Shown here: piece after piece, positions 17,487 to 26,787 of the stretch
Layout: each line of letters opens with the position of its first letter
How positions within the stretch are numbered: position 1 is the stretch's first letter
Assembly: GCF_019802085.1 (NCBI RefSeq)
Contig: NZ_JAHVHV010000001.1
Location: forward strand, 372,001-436,000
DNA length: 64,000 nt
DNA from: Ferrimonas balearica
GTDB taxonomy: Bacteria; Pseudomonadota; Gammaproteobacteria; Enterobacterales; Shewanellaceae
Direction of reading: 5' to 3'
The notes under the pieces: model-generated
The model's input: only the letters and a program-made list of their open reading frames with translations
Database searches by the model: none
Told to the model about the DNA's origin: nothing
Made by a program: the position numbers and the translations under genes

Positions 17487-18743
17487 ATGCATAAAAATCG
17501 CAAATTGCTGCCTGCTTTGCTGCTGACCATCGCTGCTGGCGTGATTGCTGCGCCGGCACCGGTCTCTGCCGCTGAGAAGTGCGAGATCGACACCCGGAAG
17601 ACCCGCGTGGTTTCCGAGCGGGTGGGTAAGCGCATCCAGAAAGCCTACGAGCTGTACAGCACCGATCAAACGGACCAGGCCCTCGAAGTCCTGCTGGAGA
17701 TCAAGACCAGCAACGAGTTCGACAAAGCCTACGTGTCCCGCTTTATCGGTAACCTGTACGCGGGTAAAGACGGCCAAACGCCCACCGCAATGAAGTACCT
17801 GAAGGTTGCGATTGACATCAACCAACTGGGCGGTACCGATCACGCGGCAGCGATTCGTCTGATGGCGGACTTGAGCATCCAGGAGCGTAAGTTCGAACAG
17901 TCCCTGAAGTACTACCAGGACTGGATGGCGTTCACCTGTAAGGAAGACACCAACGTCTACCTGCGGATGGCCACCGCCAACTTCGAGCTGAAGCGTCACG
18001 ACAAGGTGATCCCGCTGGCCGACCAGGCCATCGCCACCCAGAGCACCCCCAACAAAGGGCCCTACACCCTGAAGATGGGCTCCTACTACGAGACTAAGCA
18101 GTACAAGAAGGCTGCCCAAATCGTCGAGGAGATGGTGCGACTGTTCCCCGCCGACAAGCGTCTGTGGGTGCAGCTGGCCCAGATGTACATGCTGAGCGAA
18201 GACTACAAGCGCTCCCTGTACACCATGGACGTGGCGTACCGCAACGGCTACCTGGAGAAGGCCTCTGAGTACAAGATGCTGGCACAGCTCTACGCTCAGA
18301 ACGAGATCCCGTTCCGTTCCGCCCAGATTCAGGAGAAATACCTGAAAGACGGGGTGGTCGAGAAGGACGAGAGCGCCCTCTCCATGCTGGCGAACACCTA
18401 TCACCAGGCCAAGGAGATCAGCAAAGCCATCACTTACTACGGTGAAGTGGCCGAGCTGACCAACAAGGCGCGCTACTACATGCGCCAAGCCGGTCTGCTG
18501 ATGGAGTCCGAGCGTTACCAGGAAGCCAAAGTGGCGGCCCGCAACGCGCTCAACGCTGACGGCCTGAAGAGCGCCGGTGAAGCACAGATGCTGCTGGCCC
18601 AAGCGCACTTCTACCTGGAAGAGTTCAAGCCCGCCTACCGTGCAGCGCAAGCGGCGGCCAAGGACCAGAAGACCGCCAACACCGCCAAGGGTTGGGTCTC
18701 CTACATCCAGGAAACCGCACAGCGTAAGAAAGTCGAACTGTAA
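17487..18743 (+). CDS. TPR-repeat periplasmic protein, last gene of the TonB2 operon
   Basis: A 418-residue protein with a signal peptide (residues 1-29, ending PAPVSAA) and tetratricopeptide repeats throughout the mature chain. Examples are RIQKAYELYSTDQTDQALEVL, ERKFEQSLKYYQDWMAF and GELYRQ-like helical pairs. Equivalent genes close TonB2 operons in Vibrio and Shewanella and may act as a scaffold between the TonB complex and receptors; the molecular role is not established. AGGAGG lies seven bases before the start. A terminator follows directly, so this is the operon end. Confidence 0.85.
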   Translation: MHKNRKLLPALLLTIAAGVIAAPAPVSAAEKCEIDTRKTRVVSERVGKRIQKAYELYSTDQTDQALEVLLEIKTSNEFDKAYVSRFIGNLYAGKDGQTPTAMKYLKVAIDINQLGGTDHAAAIRLMADLSIQERKFEQSLKYYQDWMAFTCKEDTNVYLRMATANFELKRHDKVIPLADQAIATQSTPNKGPYTLKMGSYYETKQYKKAAQIVEEMVRLFPADKRLWVQLAQMYMLSEDYKRSLYTMDVAYRNGYLEKASEYKMLAQLYAQNEIPFRSAQIQEKYLKDGVVEKDESALSMLANTYHQAKEISKAITYYGEVAELTNKARYYMRQAGLLMESERYQEAKVAARNALNADGLKSAGEAQMLLAQAHFYLEEFKPAYRAAQAAAKDQKTANTAKGWVSYIQETAQRKKVEL

Positions 18744-18767
18744 GTCGACGGAAGAAAAGCCCTGTCT

Positions 18768-18792
18768 AGCCCCGCTGGTCGGGGCTTTTTTG
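18768..18792 (+). terminator. rho-independent terminator of the TonB2 operon
   Basis: AGCCCCG pairs with CGGGGCT around CTGGT and is followed by six T residues, 25 bases after the TPR gene. Confidence 0.92.
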
Positions 18793-18809
18793 TACCCAAA
18801 GGAACCCAG

Positions 18810-20627
18810 ATGAAAACCACACTCTCCGCCCTGGCGGTGTTCGCAGCCCTAGGCCTGGCCGCCTGCTCTCCCCAGACACCGCCGGCCAAGCAAAGCGGTG
18901 AAACGGCCGTAGAGGCCCCCGCCAAAGCCAGCGCGTCCGAGCAATACCAGGCCCTGGCGGCGCAATACTTCGCGGATCTCATTGAGCTGAACCCGGTGAT
19001 GGCCACCTTTGTCGGCGAGCGCCGCTACAACCACCGGCTGGCCAACAACCTGTCCGACGATTACCTTAAGGCCCGTCACCAGCTCAACAGCGGCTATTTG
19101 AAGCAGCTGCAGGGCATCGATATGGACCAGCTCAGCGACGCCGAACGGCTCAGTGCCCAGGTGCTGCGTTACGAGTTGGAGATGGCCCTGGTGGATGAGA
19201 CCTATCCCAGCCGCTTCCTGCCGATGAACCAGTTCTACAGCCGGGTGATAAGCTTCGTGCAGCTGGGCAGTGGCGAGAGCGCCCAGCCCTTTGACACCGT
19301 CGAGGACTACGATAACTTTATCGGTCGCATCAACGATTTCGCCGTCTGGGTGGACAGCGCCATCGCGCGGATGGAGGAGGGCAGCGAGTCCACCGTGGTG
19401 CTGCCGCGGATCCTGGTGCAGCGCATTCTCCCCCAGTTGGAGACCCAGCTGAACACCCCGCTGGCGCAAAGCCCCTTCTACGGGCCCCTGAAGCAATTGC
19501 CCGAGGGGCTGAGCGAGACCGAGGCCGCGGCCCTGAGCAAGCGCTACCAGCAGGCCCTGAGCGACACCTTGCTTCCTGCGTTGGAACGCCTGCACAGCTA
19601 CTTCCGCGACACCTACCTGCCCAAGAGCCGGGGCACCCATGGCTGGGCGGGTCTGCCCAATGGCAAAGCCTGGTACCAGCACCTGGCCAACAAGCACACC
19701 ACCACCACCATGCCGGTGGCGGAGATCCACGAGCTGGGGCTTTCGGAAGTGGCCCGCATTCTCGAGGAGATGGACGGAGTGCGAGAGCGGGTCGGCTTCG
19801 ATGGGGACCTGGCCGCCTTCTTTGAGCACCTGGGCAGCGACGACCAGTTCTTCTTTACCGACAAGCAGGGCCTCATTGACGGCTACATGGGGCTTAAGGA
19901 CGACATCAACGCGGTGTTGCCCCAGTACTTCGATGTGATGCCCAAAGCAGACTATGTGGTCAAGGCGGTGGAACCCTTCCGCGAGCGCTCCGCAGCCGGG
20001 GCCAGCTACCAGTCCCCGGCGCCGGACGGCTCCCGCCCCGGGGTGTTCTACATCAACACCTACAACCTCAAAGCCCAGCCCAAGTGGGGGATGACCACCC
20101 TGTCCCTGCACGAGGCGGCCCCAGGTCATCACTTCCAGATCGCCATCAAGCAGGAGCTTGAGGGCGTGCCGGACTTCCAGCGCTTCGGCGGCTACACCGC
20201 CTTCGAGGAGGGCTGGGCGCTGTACGCCGAGTACCTGGGCATCGAGATGGGCCTGTTCGAAGATCCCTACCAGTACTTCGGCAAGCTCTCCGACGAGATG
20301 CTGCGGGCCATGCGCCTGGTGGTGGACACCGGACTGCACGCCAAGGGCTGGAGCCGGGAGCAGGCGATTCAGTACATGCTGGATAACAGCCCCATGGCCG
20401 AAACCGACGTCACCGCCGAAGTGGAGCGTTACATGGCGATCCCGGGCCAGGCCCTCTCCTACAAGGTGGGGCAGCTCACCATCCTGGCGCTGCGCGCCGA
20501 AGCGGAAGCGGCCCTGGGGGAGCGGTTTGACCTCAAGGCGTTCCACAACCAGGTGTTGACCTCCGGCTCACTGCCCATGGCGGTGTTGCAAGCCAAGATC
20601 CGCGGTTGGATAGCGGCACAGGGTTAA
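18810..20627 (+). CDS. DUF885 family lipoprotein, probable metallopeptidase
   Basis: A 605-residue lipoprotein. The signal peptide ends in the lipobox LAAC (Cys19), so it is predicted to be anchored in the outer membrane facing the periplasm. The chain matches the DUF885 family, which shares a metallopeptidase-like architecture. The putative zinc site LHEAAPGHHFQIA is near residue 433 and FEEGWALYAEYLGIEMG near residue 468 gives the downstream Glu. Other family features are ELNPVMATFVGERRYNHRL near the N-terminus and the GRPGVFYINTYNL-like segment before the active site. Peptidase activity is inferred from the family. It is transcribed alone, between two terminators, beside genes for TonB-dependent uptake, so it might process imported peptides. 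Confidence 0.88.
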   Translation: MKTTLSALAVFAALGLAACSPQTPPAKQSGETAVEAPAKASASEQYQALAAQYFADLIELNPVMATFVGERRYNHRLANNLSDDYLKARHQLNSGYLKQLQGIDMDQLSDAERLSAQVLRYELEMALVDETYPSRFLPMNQFYSRVISFVQLGSGESAQPFDTVEDYDNFIGRINDFAVWVDSAIARMEEGSESTVVLPRILVQRILPQLETQLNTPLAQSPFYGPLKQLPEGLSETEAAALSKRYQQALSDTLLPALERLHSYFRDTYLPKSRGTHGWAGLPNGKAWYQHLANKHTTTTMPVAEIHELGLSEVARILEEMDGVRERVGFDGDLAAFFEHLGSDDQFFFTDKQGLIDGYMGLKDDINAVLPQYFDVMPKADYVVKAVEPFRERSAAGASYQSPAPDGSRPGVFYINTYNLKAQPKWGMTTLSLHEAAPGHHFQIAIKQELEGVPDFQRFGGYTAFEEGWALYAEYLGIEMGLFEDPYQYFGKLSDEMLRAMRLVVDTGLHAKGWSREQAIQYMLDNSPMAETDVTAEVERYMAIPGQALSYKVGQLTILALRAEAEAALGERFDLKAFHNQVLTSGSLPMAVLQAKIRGWIAAQG

Positions 20628-20641
20628 CGAAAAGCGGGGAA

Positions 20642-20666
20642 AAAAGGGGCCAACCTGGCCCCTTTT
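20642..20666 (+). terminator. rho-independent terminator of the DUF885 gene
   Basis: AAAAGGGGCCA pairs with TGGCCCCTTTT around ACC. Confidence 0.9.
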
Positions 20667-20678
20667 CTTATGGAAAAA

Positions 20679-20694
20679 CGTGATGCGCATCACA
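20679..20694. promoter_or_regulatory. CRP-like palindromic site
   Basis: CGTGA-TGCGCA-TCACA matches nine of ten bases of the CRP consensus TGTGA-N6-TCACA, and its core GTGATGCGCATCAC is a perfect palindrome. It lies just after a terminator and about 190 bases upstream of the promoter proposed for receptor 2. Confidence 0.5.
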
Positions 20695-20868
20695 CTTGAG
20701 AGGATTTTTGCTGTCCGGGTGTTAACGGAAAGGGCCAGAGAGAAATGCTGCTATTTCTGTCATTTGGCAGTGAGATCCCGCATTCAGTTTCGGTTTGGCT
20801 TGAGTTCAGATTGAGTCGTTTGGGGATTTAACTTCATCGCCAGATGGGGCTAACGAGTATGCAACATA

Positions 20869-20916
20869 GCTATAAATATATAGCCATTGACCATAAAAAG
20901 GCGATAACTCAGTATC
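20869..20916 (+). promoter_or_regulatory. promoter region of TonB-dependent receptor 2
   Basis: This covers the main content of the 382-base spacer 20628-21009. The perfect inverted repeat GCTATA-AATA-TATAGC (20869-20884) is a possible operator. Directly after it comes TTGACC (20887), a 17-18 base spacer and AGTATC (20911). The same TTGAC...AGTATC arrangement with the same spacing occurs before receptor 3. No clear Fur box is seen. Confidence 0.4.
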
Positions 20917-21009
20917 CTAGCGGCATCACCCCGACAACACGGTGCCCGGATACGAGGCCCGGGGGGTGACCAGGAAGATTATAAAAACAAAGTTCTCGAG
21001 GGAGTTAGG

Positions 21010-23631
21010 ATGAAGTACCCATCGACCGTCGCCAAAGCTGTCCGCGGCGCACTCGTCACCGGCACCTTGACCGGTGTCGCCTTTGCTACCCCTGCCATGG
21101 CCGAAGAGGTCACCGGTGCGCAGGATGTCGAACGCATCTCTGTCACTGGCTCCCGCATCAAGCGCGGTGATATGGAGACCGCCAGCCCGGTTAACGTGAT
21201 TGGCGCCGATCAGATCGCCGCCGGCTCGTACACCTCCGTTGAGCAGATCCTGCAGGAAACCACCGCCTCCGCCGGTTCCGCCACCGGCGCCGCCACCAAC
21301 AACGGTGGCCGCGGTGCCGCCCGTGTGGATCTGCGCGGCATGGGCCCGGAGCGTACCCTGGTTCTGGTGAACGGCCGCCGTATGGTGGTATCCGGTACCG
21401 GCGCCGACGCCTCTGTGGATCTCAACACCATCCCGGTGGCCATGATTGAGCGCATCGAAGTGCTCAAGGATGGCGCCTCCGCCGTGTACGGTTCCGACGC
21501 GGTAGCCGGGGTGATCAACATCATCACCAAGAAGGATTTCGAAGGCTTCCAGATCGACGGCCAGTACGGCATGTCCGATAAGGGCGACGGCGAAACCGGT
21601 GAGATCAACGTCCTGTGGGGCACCAACTTCGACCGCGGTAACCTGGTGCTGGGCGCCTCCTACGTCAACCGTGGCGACGTCTTCCAGGATGACCGCTTCT
21701 GGTCCAACTGTGGCCCGGTGGGCGACTGTGGCGGCTGGAGCTCCACCATCCCGGGTGGTTCCATCAACTGGGGCGACGGTTACTACACGCCGAACCCGGA
21801 CGGCTCCTGGAGCGAGCAGGATGAGCTGTTCAACTACGTGCCCTACAGCTACCTGTCCACTCCGCAGGAGCGGGTGAGCCTCAGCGGTAACTTCAACTAC
21901 GAAGTGCTGACCGACACCAACTTCTTCGTCGAGGGGATGTACACCCGCCGCGACTCCACCCAGCAGATGGCCCCGGCGCCGATCACCGGCCTCTACCTGG
22001 ACACCGCGCAGCTGCCCTCCGGCCCCTGGGACGGCACCGACACCGTGGTGTACAAGCGCCGTATGAGCGAAGCCGGTCCCCGTGTGTTTGACCAGACCAC
22101 CGACACCTACCGCATCGTGACCGGTTTCGAGGGTTACCTCGACATTGGCCGCGGTTTCGACTGGGACGTGTCCTACAACTTCGGTCGTAACGAAGCCACC
22201 AGCTACGCCCGCAACCTGGCGATCACCAGCCGCGTCGAGCAGTCCATCTACGACAACCCCGATGCCTGGCTGTCCGGTGAGCCCCTGAGCCAGGACATCC
22301 TGAACGACGTGATGTACGACGACCGCTCCGAGGGCGGTAACGAGATGCACGTCTTCGCCGCCAACCTGACCGGTGAGCTCATTGACGTTCCGGCCGGCAG
22401 CATCGCCTTCGCCGCGGGCGCCGAGTACCGCAAAGAGAAGGGCTGGTTCACCCCGGATGCGATCACCCAGGCGGGTGAGTCCTCCCAGTCCCAGCAGGAT
22501 CCGACCGCCGGTGACTACGACACCACCCAGCTGTACGCGGAATTCTCCATCCCGCTGCTCTCCGGTCTGCGTTACGCCGATGAGCTGACCATGGAAGCCG
22601 CCATCCGCTGGTTCGACTACAGCACCTTTGGCTCCGACACCACCTGGAAGCTGGGCCTGACTTGGCGGGTGAACGACGAGTTGATGCTCCGTGGTGTGGC
22701 CTCTACCGCCTTCCGTGCCCCGAGCGTTTCCGAGCTGTACGGCGGTAACGTAGGCTCCTTCGACTACCTGAGCGATCCCTGCTCCGGCGTCAGCCACAGT
22801 GACAACACCACCCTGGCGCAACAGTGTCGCACCATCGGCTGGGCCGATCCGAACGACGCCAAGGAATACACCCAGGAGGACTCCCAGATCGAGGTGATCT
22901 GGACCACCGATGAGGACCTGCAGCCGGAGGAGGCCGACACCTTCACCGCGGGCTTCGTCTACAGCCCGTCCTACGCCGATGGCTTCTCCATGACCGTGGA
23001 CTACTGGCGCTTCGAAGTGACCAACGCCATCACCCGTATCGACCGTCAGGCTTACCTGAACGCGTGTTACATGAACGGCGACATGGGCGCCTGTGACGCG
23101 CTGGACATCACCCGCAGCAGCGTGACCGGGGAGATCGAAACCTTCCACGCGCCGCTGGTGAACGCCGGCTTCCAGGAGACCGACGGTATTGACGCCAACT
23201 TCCAGTACAACTGGATGTACGGTGGCCACGACTGGAGCCTGAACTGGGATGTGACCCGCCTGCTGAACTTCAGCCAGGATGGCATCGACTACACCGGCAC
23301 CATCTCCGGCATGAACGGGGGCTACGCCGAGTGGCGTCAGAACGTTCAGCTGATGGTGAACGCCGACAAGTGGACCTTCAACTACCAGCTGCGTCACATC
23401 GGTGAGATGACCGACCTGGAAGTGCCGGAGTTCGAAGTGGCCGCCGCCTGGTACCACAACGTCTCCTACATGTACCGCTTCGCTGACCGCTTCAACGTGA
23501 CTCTGGGTGTCAACAACCTGTTTGACGAGACGCCCAAGTACCACCCGAGCTACAGCGACGTCTACACCACCCCCGAGGTGTACGACGTGATGGGACGCTA
23601 CGTCTACACCAAGTTCAGCTATCAGTTCTGA
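21010..23631 (+). CDS. TonB-dependent outer-membrane receptor 2
   Basis: An 873-residue receptor of the same family as those at 8671 and 24083. The signal peptide ends in PAMA and is followed by the TonB box segment VERISVTGSRIKRGDMETASPVNV. The plug domain has GAARVDLRGMGPERTLVLVNGRR and YGSDAVAGVINIITKKDFEGF. The barrel ends in TLGVNNLFDETPKYHP and finally YTKFSYQF with the terminal Phe. Cys pairs in predicted surface loops include CGPVGDCGGW and the CYMNGDMGAC segment. The ligand is unknown. GGAGTTAGG precedes the start and the gene has its own terminator, so it is monocistronic. Confidence 0.93.
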   Translation: MKYPSTVAKAVRGALVTGTLTGVAFATPAMAEEVTGAQDVERISVTGSRIKRGDMETASPVNVIGADQIAAGSYTSVEQILQETTASAGSATGAATNNGGRGAARVDLRGMGPERTLVLVNGRRMVVSGTGADASVDLNTIPVAMIERIEVLKDGASAVYGSDAVAGVINIITKKDFEGFQIDGQYGMSDKGDGETGEINVLWGTNFDRGNLVLGASYVNRGDVFQDDRFWSNCGPVGDCGGWSSTIPGGSINWGDGYYTPNPDGSWSEQDELFNYVPYSYLSTPQERVSLSGNFNYEVLTDTNFFVEGMYTRRDSTQQMAPAPITGLYLDTAQLPSGPWDGTDTVVYKRRMSEAGPRVFDQTTDTYRIVTGFEGYLDIGRGFDWDVSYNFGRNEATSYARNLAITSRVEQSIYDNPDAWLSGEPLSQDILNDVMYDDRSEGGNEMHVFAANLTGELIDVPAGSIAFAAGAEYRKEKGWFTPDAITQAGESSQSQQDPTAGDYDTTQLYAEFSIPLLSGLRYADELTMEAAIRWFDYSTFGSDTTWKLGLTWRVNDELMLRGVASTAFRAPSVSELYGGNVGSFDYLSDPCSGVSHSDNTTLAQQCRTIGWADPNDAKEYTQEDSQIEVIWTTDEDLQPEEADTFTAGFVYSPSYADGFSMTVDYWRFEVTNAITRIDRQAYLNACYMNGDMGACDALDITRSSVTGEIETFHAPLVNAGFQETDGIDANFQYNWMYGGHDWSLNWDVTRLLNFSQDGIDYTGTISGMNGGYAEWRQNVQLMVNADKWTFNYQLRHIGEMTDLEVPEFEVAAAWYHNVSYMYRFADRFNVTLGVNNLFDETPKYHPSYSDVYTTPEVYDVMGRYVYTKFSYQF

Positions 23632-23649
23632 TAGACCCAACCAGAACGG

Positions 23650-23679
23650 AAAAAGGCAGCATTCGCTGCCTTTTTTTTT
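23650..23679 (+). terminator. rho-independent terminator of receptor 2
   Basis: AAAAAGGCAGC pairs with GCTGCCTTTTT around ATTC and is followed by a long T run. Confidence 0.93.
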
Positions 23680-23829
23680 GTTTCCTGCTTTTTATTCTGT
23701 CTGCCTGTTCAATCCTGGTGAATTGCCGGTTATCCAGCCAATTTGTGAGCCAAACAACTTGTATTCGAAGGCGAAATTGAGCGGTAAAAAAAAGAATCAA
23801 AAATGTTGCACAAAAGTAAATCGATGATC

Positions 23830-23905
23830 GGATCGAAGATCCAGCCTGAACGGGGCCTTAACGCCGTTCATTAAAAAAGGAGTCAATAAAGACTCCTTTT
23901 TATTA
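23830..23905 (+). ncRNA. candidate small RNA ending in an intrinsic terminator
   Basis: In the 451-base spacer 23632-24082, about 150 bases after the receptor 2 terminator, three perfect hairpins follow each other. They are GGATC-GAA-GATCC (23830-23842), TGAACGG/CCGTTCA with a ten-base loop (23847-23870), and AAAAAAGGAGTC-AATAAA-GACTCCTTTTT (23873-23901). The last is an intrinsic terminator that no open reading frame needs. A separate promoter for receptor 3 lies downstream, so this could be an independent sRNA of roughly 80-130 nt, or an attenuated leader. The 5' end is not defined. Confidence 0.45.
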
Positions 23906-23948
23906 ACAAAAAAGAAACAAAATTAACATAGCAAAAACAATAACTTAG

Positions 23949-23978
23949 TTGACACAACTTTGGCGTAAAGGGAGTATC
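23949..23978 (+). promoter_or_regulatory. promoter candidate of receptor 3
   Basis: TTGACA at 23949 is followed, 17-18 bases on, by GAGTATC. The 13 bases GTTGACACAACTT here also occur in the TonB2 operon leader at 13590-13602, and TTGAC-N18/19-AGTATC recurs before receptor 2. AGTTG-ACA-CAACT is itself an inverted repeat and might be an operator. Confidence 0.4.
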
Positions 23979-24082
23979 TGATTGTGAATGTCGCGTGGCA
24001 TTCGGGGATAAAAAATAACGAAATGGTTACGGCCTGTTGATGCTTACCCCAGGTTAAGCAGGCTCCAAGGGAGAATAATATA

Positions 24083-26722
24083 ATGGCTATGGAATCTTCT
24101 GTATCCAAAGCGGTTCGCAAAGGGTTGATCGCCACAACCCTCGGCTCCGTTGCCTTTGTCGGGTTTAATACCGCCATCGCTGAAGAAGCCAACGACGATG
24201 TGGAGCGCATTTCCGTTACCGGCTCTCGCATCAAGCAGGTAGATATCGAAACCTCCACCCCGGTTACCGTGATCACCGCCGCTGACATCCAGCTGTCCGG
24301 TGAAGCCACTGTGGCCGACGTACTGAACAACTCCTCCGTCAACAGCTTCGGCTCCTGGCGAGGCATCTCCGGTTACGGTTCCGGTGGTTCCGCCACCTCC
24401 ACCGTGAACATGCGTGGTCTGGGCTCCGAGTACACCCTGGTGCTGCTGGACGGCCGTCGTCTGCCCGGTACCAGCTCCAGCGCCGGTGTGTCCGCCGATA
24501 CCTCCAAGATCCCGATGGCCATCGTTGAGCGCATCGAGATCCTGCGTGACGGTGCTTCCGCGGTTTACGGCTCCGACGCCGTTGCCGGTGTGATCAACAT
24601 CATCACCAAGAAAGACTACGAAGGTCTGAACTTCACCTACGACTACGAAGATCCGGATGTAGAGGGCGGTGCTCTGAACCGCTTCACCGTCACCACCGGT
24701 TACTCTTCCGACAAGGGCAACATCACCCTGGCGTACGAGTACTACACCACTGACGCCGTCTTCGACCGCGACATCTGGAAGCTGGACGATCCGACCTACG
24801 GTGCCTACTCCACCTACAGCTCCGTGCCTAACGCCATCGGCGCATCCGGCTGGGTTGATCAATCCGCGCTGTGTAGCGAGGCCGATAACGCCGTCCTGAA
24901 TGGCGACGGTCGCTGCCTGTACAGCTACGGTGAGGTGACCAAGTTCTACGGTGACGTAACCCAGAACTCCATCCTGTCCAACTTCAACTATGAGTTGGCC
25001 GACAACCTGCAGTTCCGCGGTCGCGCCGCAGCGTCCATGTCCGAAACCGACAGCCGCTTCGCCGGTACCCCGGTTTCCACCAACCTGCCGAGCATGGCTG
25101 CCGACAACGCGCTGAACCCGGTGGGCGAGGACCTGACCCTGTACATGCGCTCCGCCAACCTGGGGCCCCGTGACACTCGCACCGAGATCAACACCATCGA
25201 CTTCTTCGGTGGCCTGGTAGGCTACGTGGATGTGGGCAACGGCCTGGACTGGGAGCTGAACTACCAGCACAGCCGCTCCACCACCAACGCCTTCAACACC
25301 AATCTCATCAATGATGACATCATGCAGATTGAGATTGATAAGGGGATCTGGGACATCTTCAACACCACCGGCATGAGCTATGAAGCCTGGGACGCCCACA
25401 TGGCCGACCTGTACTCCAAAGCGGCTCACACCGGTGTGTACCAGGCTCGTTACGTCAGCGACACCATCGACGGCAACCTGAGCACCACCCTGCTTGAGAC
25501 CGGTGACTTCACCCTGGCCGGCCTGGTGGGCTTCGAATACGAAACCCTGAAGTTTGAGCAGTACAGCGATCCGCAGTCCGCCTCCGGCGTGGTCTCCGGT
25601 GGTTCCGGCGGCGACGACGTGAACGCCACCCGTGACCGCATGTCCGCCTTCGCGGAACTGCAAGCGGCCCTGCCGTACTCCATCGACATCAACGCCGCCG
25701 TGCGTTGGGACGACTACAGCCAGGACGGCGATGTGGGCGCCCAGGTGGTAGAAGGTTCCTTCGACAACGTCTCTCCCCAGGTGGGGATCTCCTGGCGTCC
25801 GGTGGACTCCCTGCTGCTGCGTGCCAACTGGGGTCAATCCTTCCGTGCACCGAGCATGAGCGAGATGTTCTCCAGCCAGGCCCTGAGCTTCGAGTCCGCC
25901 TACGACGCTTACTGGTGTGATGACCTGGGCAACGCTGACCAGGACGCCACCTACTGTAGCCCCAGCTGGCAGCACAAGACCTGGTTCGGTGGCAACCCGG
26001 ACCTGAAGCCGGAAGAGGGTGAGTCCTACACCGCCGGTGCCGTCTGGAACGTCATGGACAACTGGTCCATGGAGCTGTCCTACTACGACGTGACTCTGGA
26101 CAACAAGATTGCCGCCACCTCCGTTAACCGTCTGCTGGCTGTGGCCCGCGACAATCCGGGCGGTGTGTCTGACGCGGTAACTCGTAGTGCCGATGGCAAA
26201 ATCGATGTGATGTACAGCTTCGACCAGAACCTGGCGAGCCTGGAAACCAGCGGTTTTGACTTCCAGACCAACTACAACATCGAGACCGGGTTTGGTGACT
26301 TCAACCTGCGCGCTGAAGCCTCCTACGTACTGGAGTACGTAGAGACTGAAGCCCCGGGTGAGCCGGGCGTCGACTACGCCGGTGCCCAGGACTACCCCGA
26401 GTGGCGTGCCAACGCGACCCTGAGCTACTTCTACAGCGACTGGACCGCGGCCTGGAGCACCTACTACGTAGGTAAGCAGGACAACGGCTTCGACATCTGG
26501 GGTGCCGACTACCTGGCCAACGTGCCGAGCTACACCAAGCACAACGTGCAGGTGTCCTACGCACACCCCTACAACGGTCGCATCACCCTGGGTCTGAACA
26601 ACGTGTTCGATAAAGAAGCCCCGACCTGGTACGAAGGGTTCGTTGATTACCGTGACGCTTCCTGGTCACTGTACGACGTCACCGGTCGCACCATGTTCTT
26701 CCGCATCGAGCAGTCCTTCTAA
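24083..26722 (+). CDS. TonB-dependent outer-membrane receptor 3
   Basis: An 879-residue receptor of the same family as receptors 1 and 2. The signal peptide covers about residues 1-33 and the TonB box segment is VERISVTGSRIKQVDIETSTPV. The plug has VNMRGLGSEYTLVLLDGRRLPG and YGSDAVAGVINIITKKDYEGL. The barrel carries GGNPDLKPEEGESYTAGAV and TLGLNNVFDKEAPTW, and ends with FFRIEQSF. Cys pairs are fewer than in receptor 1 (CSEADNAVLNGDGRC; CDDLGNADQDATYC). AAGGGAG lies nine bases upstream of the first Met; a second Met two codons later is possible. Ligand unknown. Confidence 0.93.
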   Translation: MAMESSVSKAVRKGLIATTLGSVAFVGFNTAIAEEANDDVERISVTGSRIKQVDIETSTPVTVITAADIQLSGEATVADVLNNSSVNSFGSWRGISGYGSGGSATSTVNMRGLGSEYTLVLLDGRRLPGTSSSAGVSADTSKIPMAIVERIEILRDGASAVYGSDAVAGVINIITKKDYEGLNFTYDYEDPDVEGGALNRFTVTTGYSSDKGNITLAYEYYTTDAVFDRDIWKLDDPTYGAYSTYSSVPNAIGASGWVDQSALCSEADNAVLNGDGRCLYSYGEVTKFYGDVTQNSILSNFNYELADNLQFRGRAAASMSETDSRFAGTPVSTNLPSMAADNALNPVGEDLTLYMRSANLGPRDTRTEINTIDFFGGLVGYVDVGNGLDWELNYQHSRSTTNAFNTNLINDDIMQIEIDKGIWDIFNTTGMSYEAWDAHMADLYSKAAHTGVYQARYVSDTIDGNLSTTLLETGDFTLAGLVGFEYETLKFEQYSDPQSASGVVSGGSGGDDVNATRDRMSAFAELQAALPYSIDINAAVRWDDYSQDGDVGAQVVEGSFDNVSPQVGISWRPVDSLLLRANWGQSFRAPSMSEMFSSQALSFESAYDAYWCDDLGNADQDATYCSPSWQHKTWFGGNPDLKPEEGESYTAGAVWNVMDNWSMELSYYDVTLDNKIAATSVNRLLAVARDNPGGVSDAVTRSADGKIDVMYSFDQNLASLETSGFDFQTNYNIETGFGDFNLRAEASYVLEYVETEAPGEPGVDYAGAQDYPEWRANATLSYFYSDWTAAWSTYYVGKQDNGFDIWGADYLANVPSYTKHNVQVSYAHPYNGRITLGLNNVFDKEAPTWYEGFVDYRDASWSLYDVTGRTMFFRIEQSF

Positions 26723-26748
26723 GACCGCTTAACCCAATCAGTCAATGC

Positions 26749-26778
26749 AAAGCCCCGTCTCCCTGGCGGGGCTTTTTT
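26749..26778 (+). terminator. rho-independent terminator of receptor 3
   Basis: GCCCCG pairs with CGGGGC around a nine-base loop and is followed by six T residues. Confidence 0.88.
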
Positions 26779-26787
26779 ATTGGCTTT

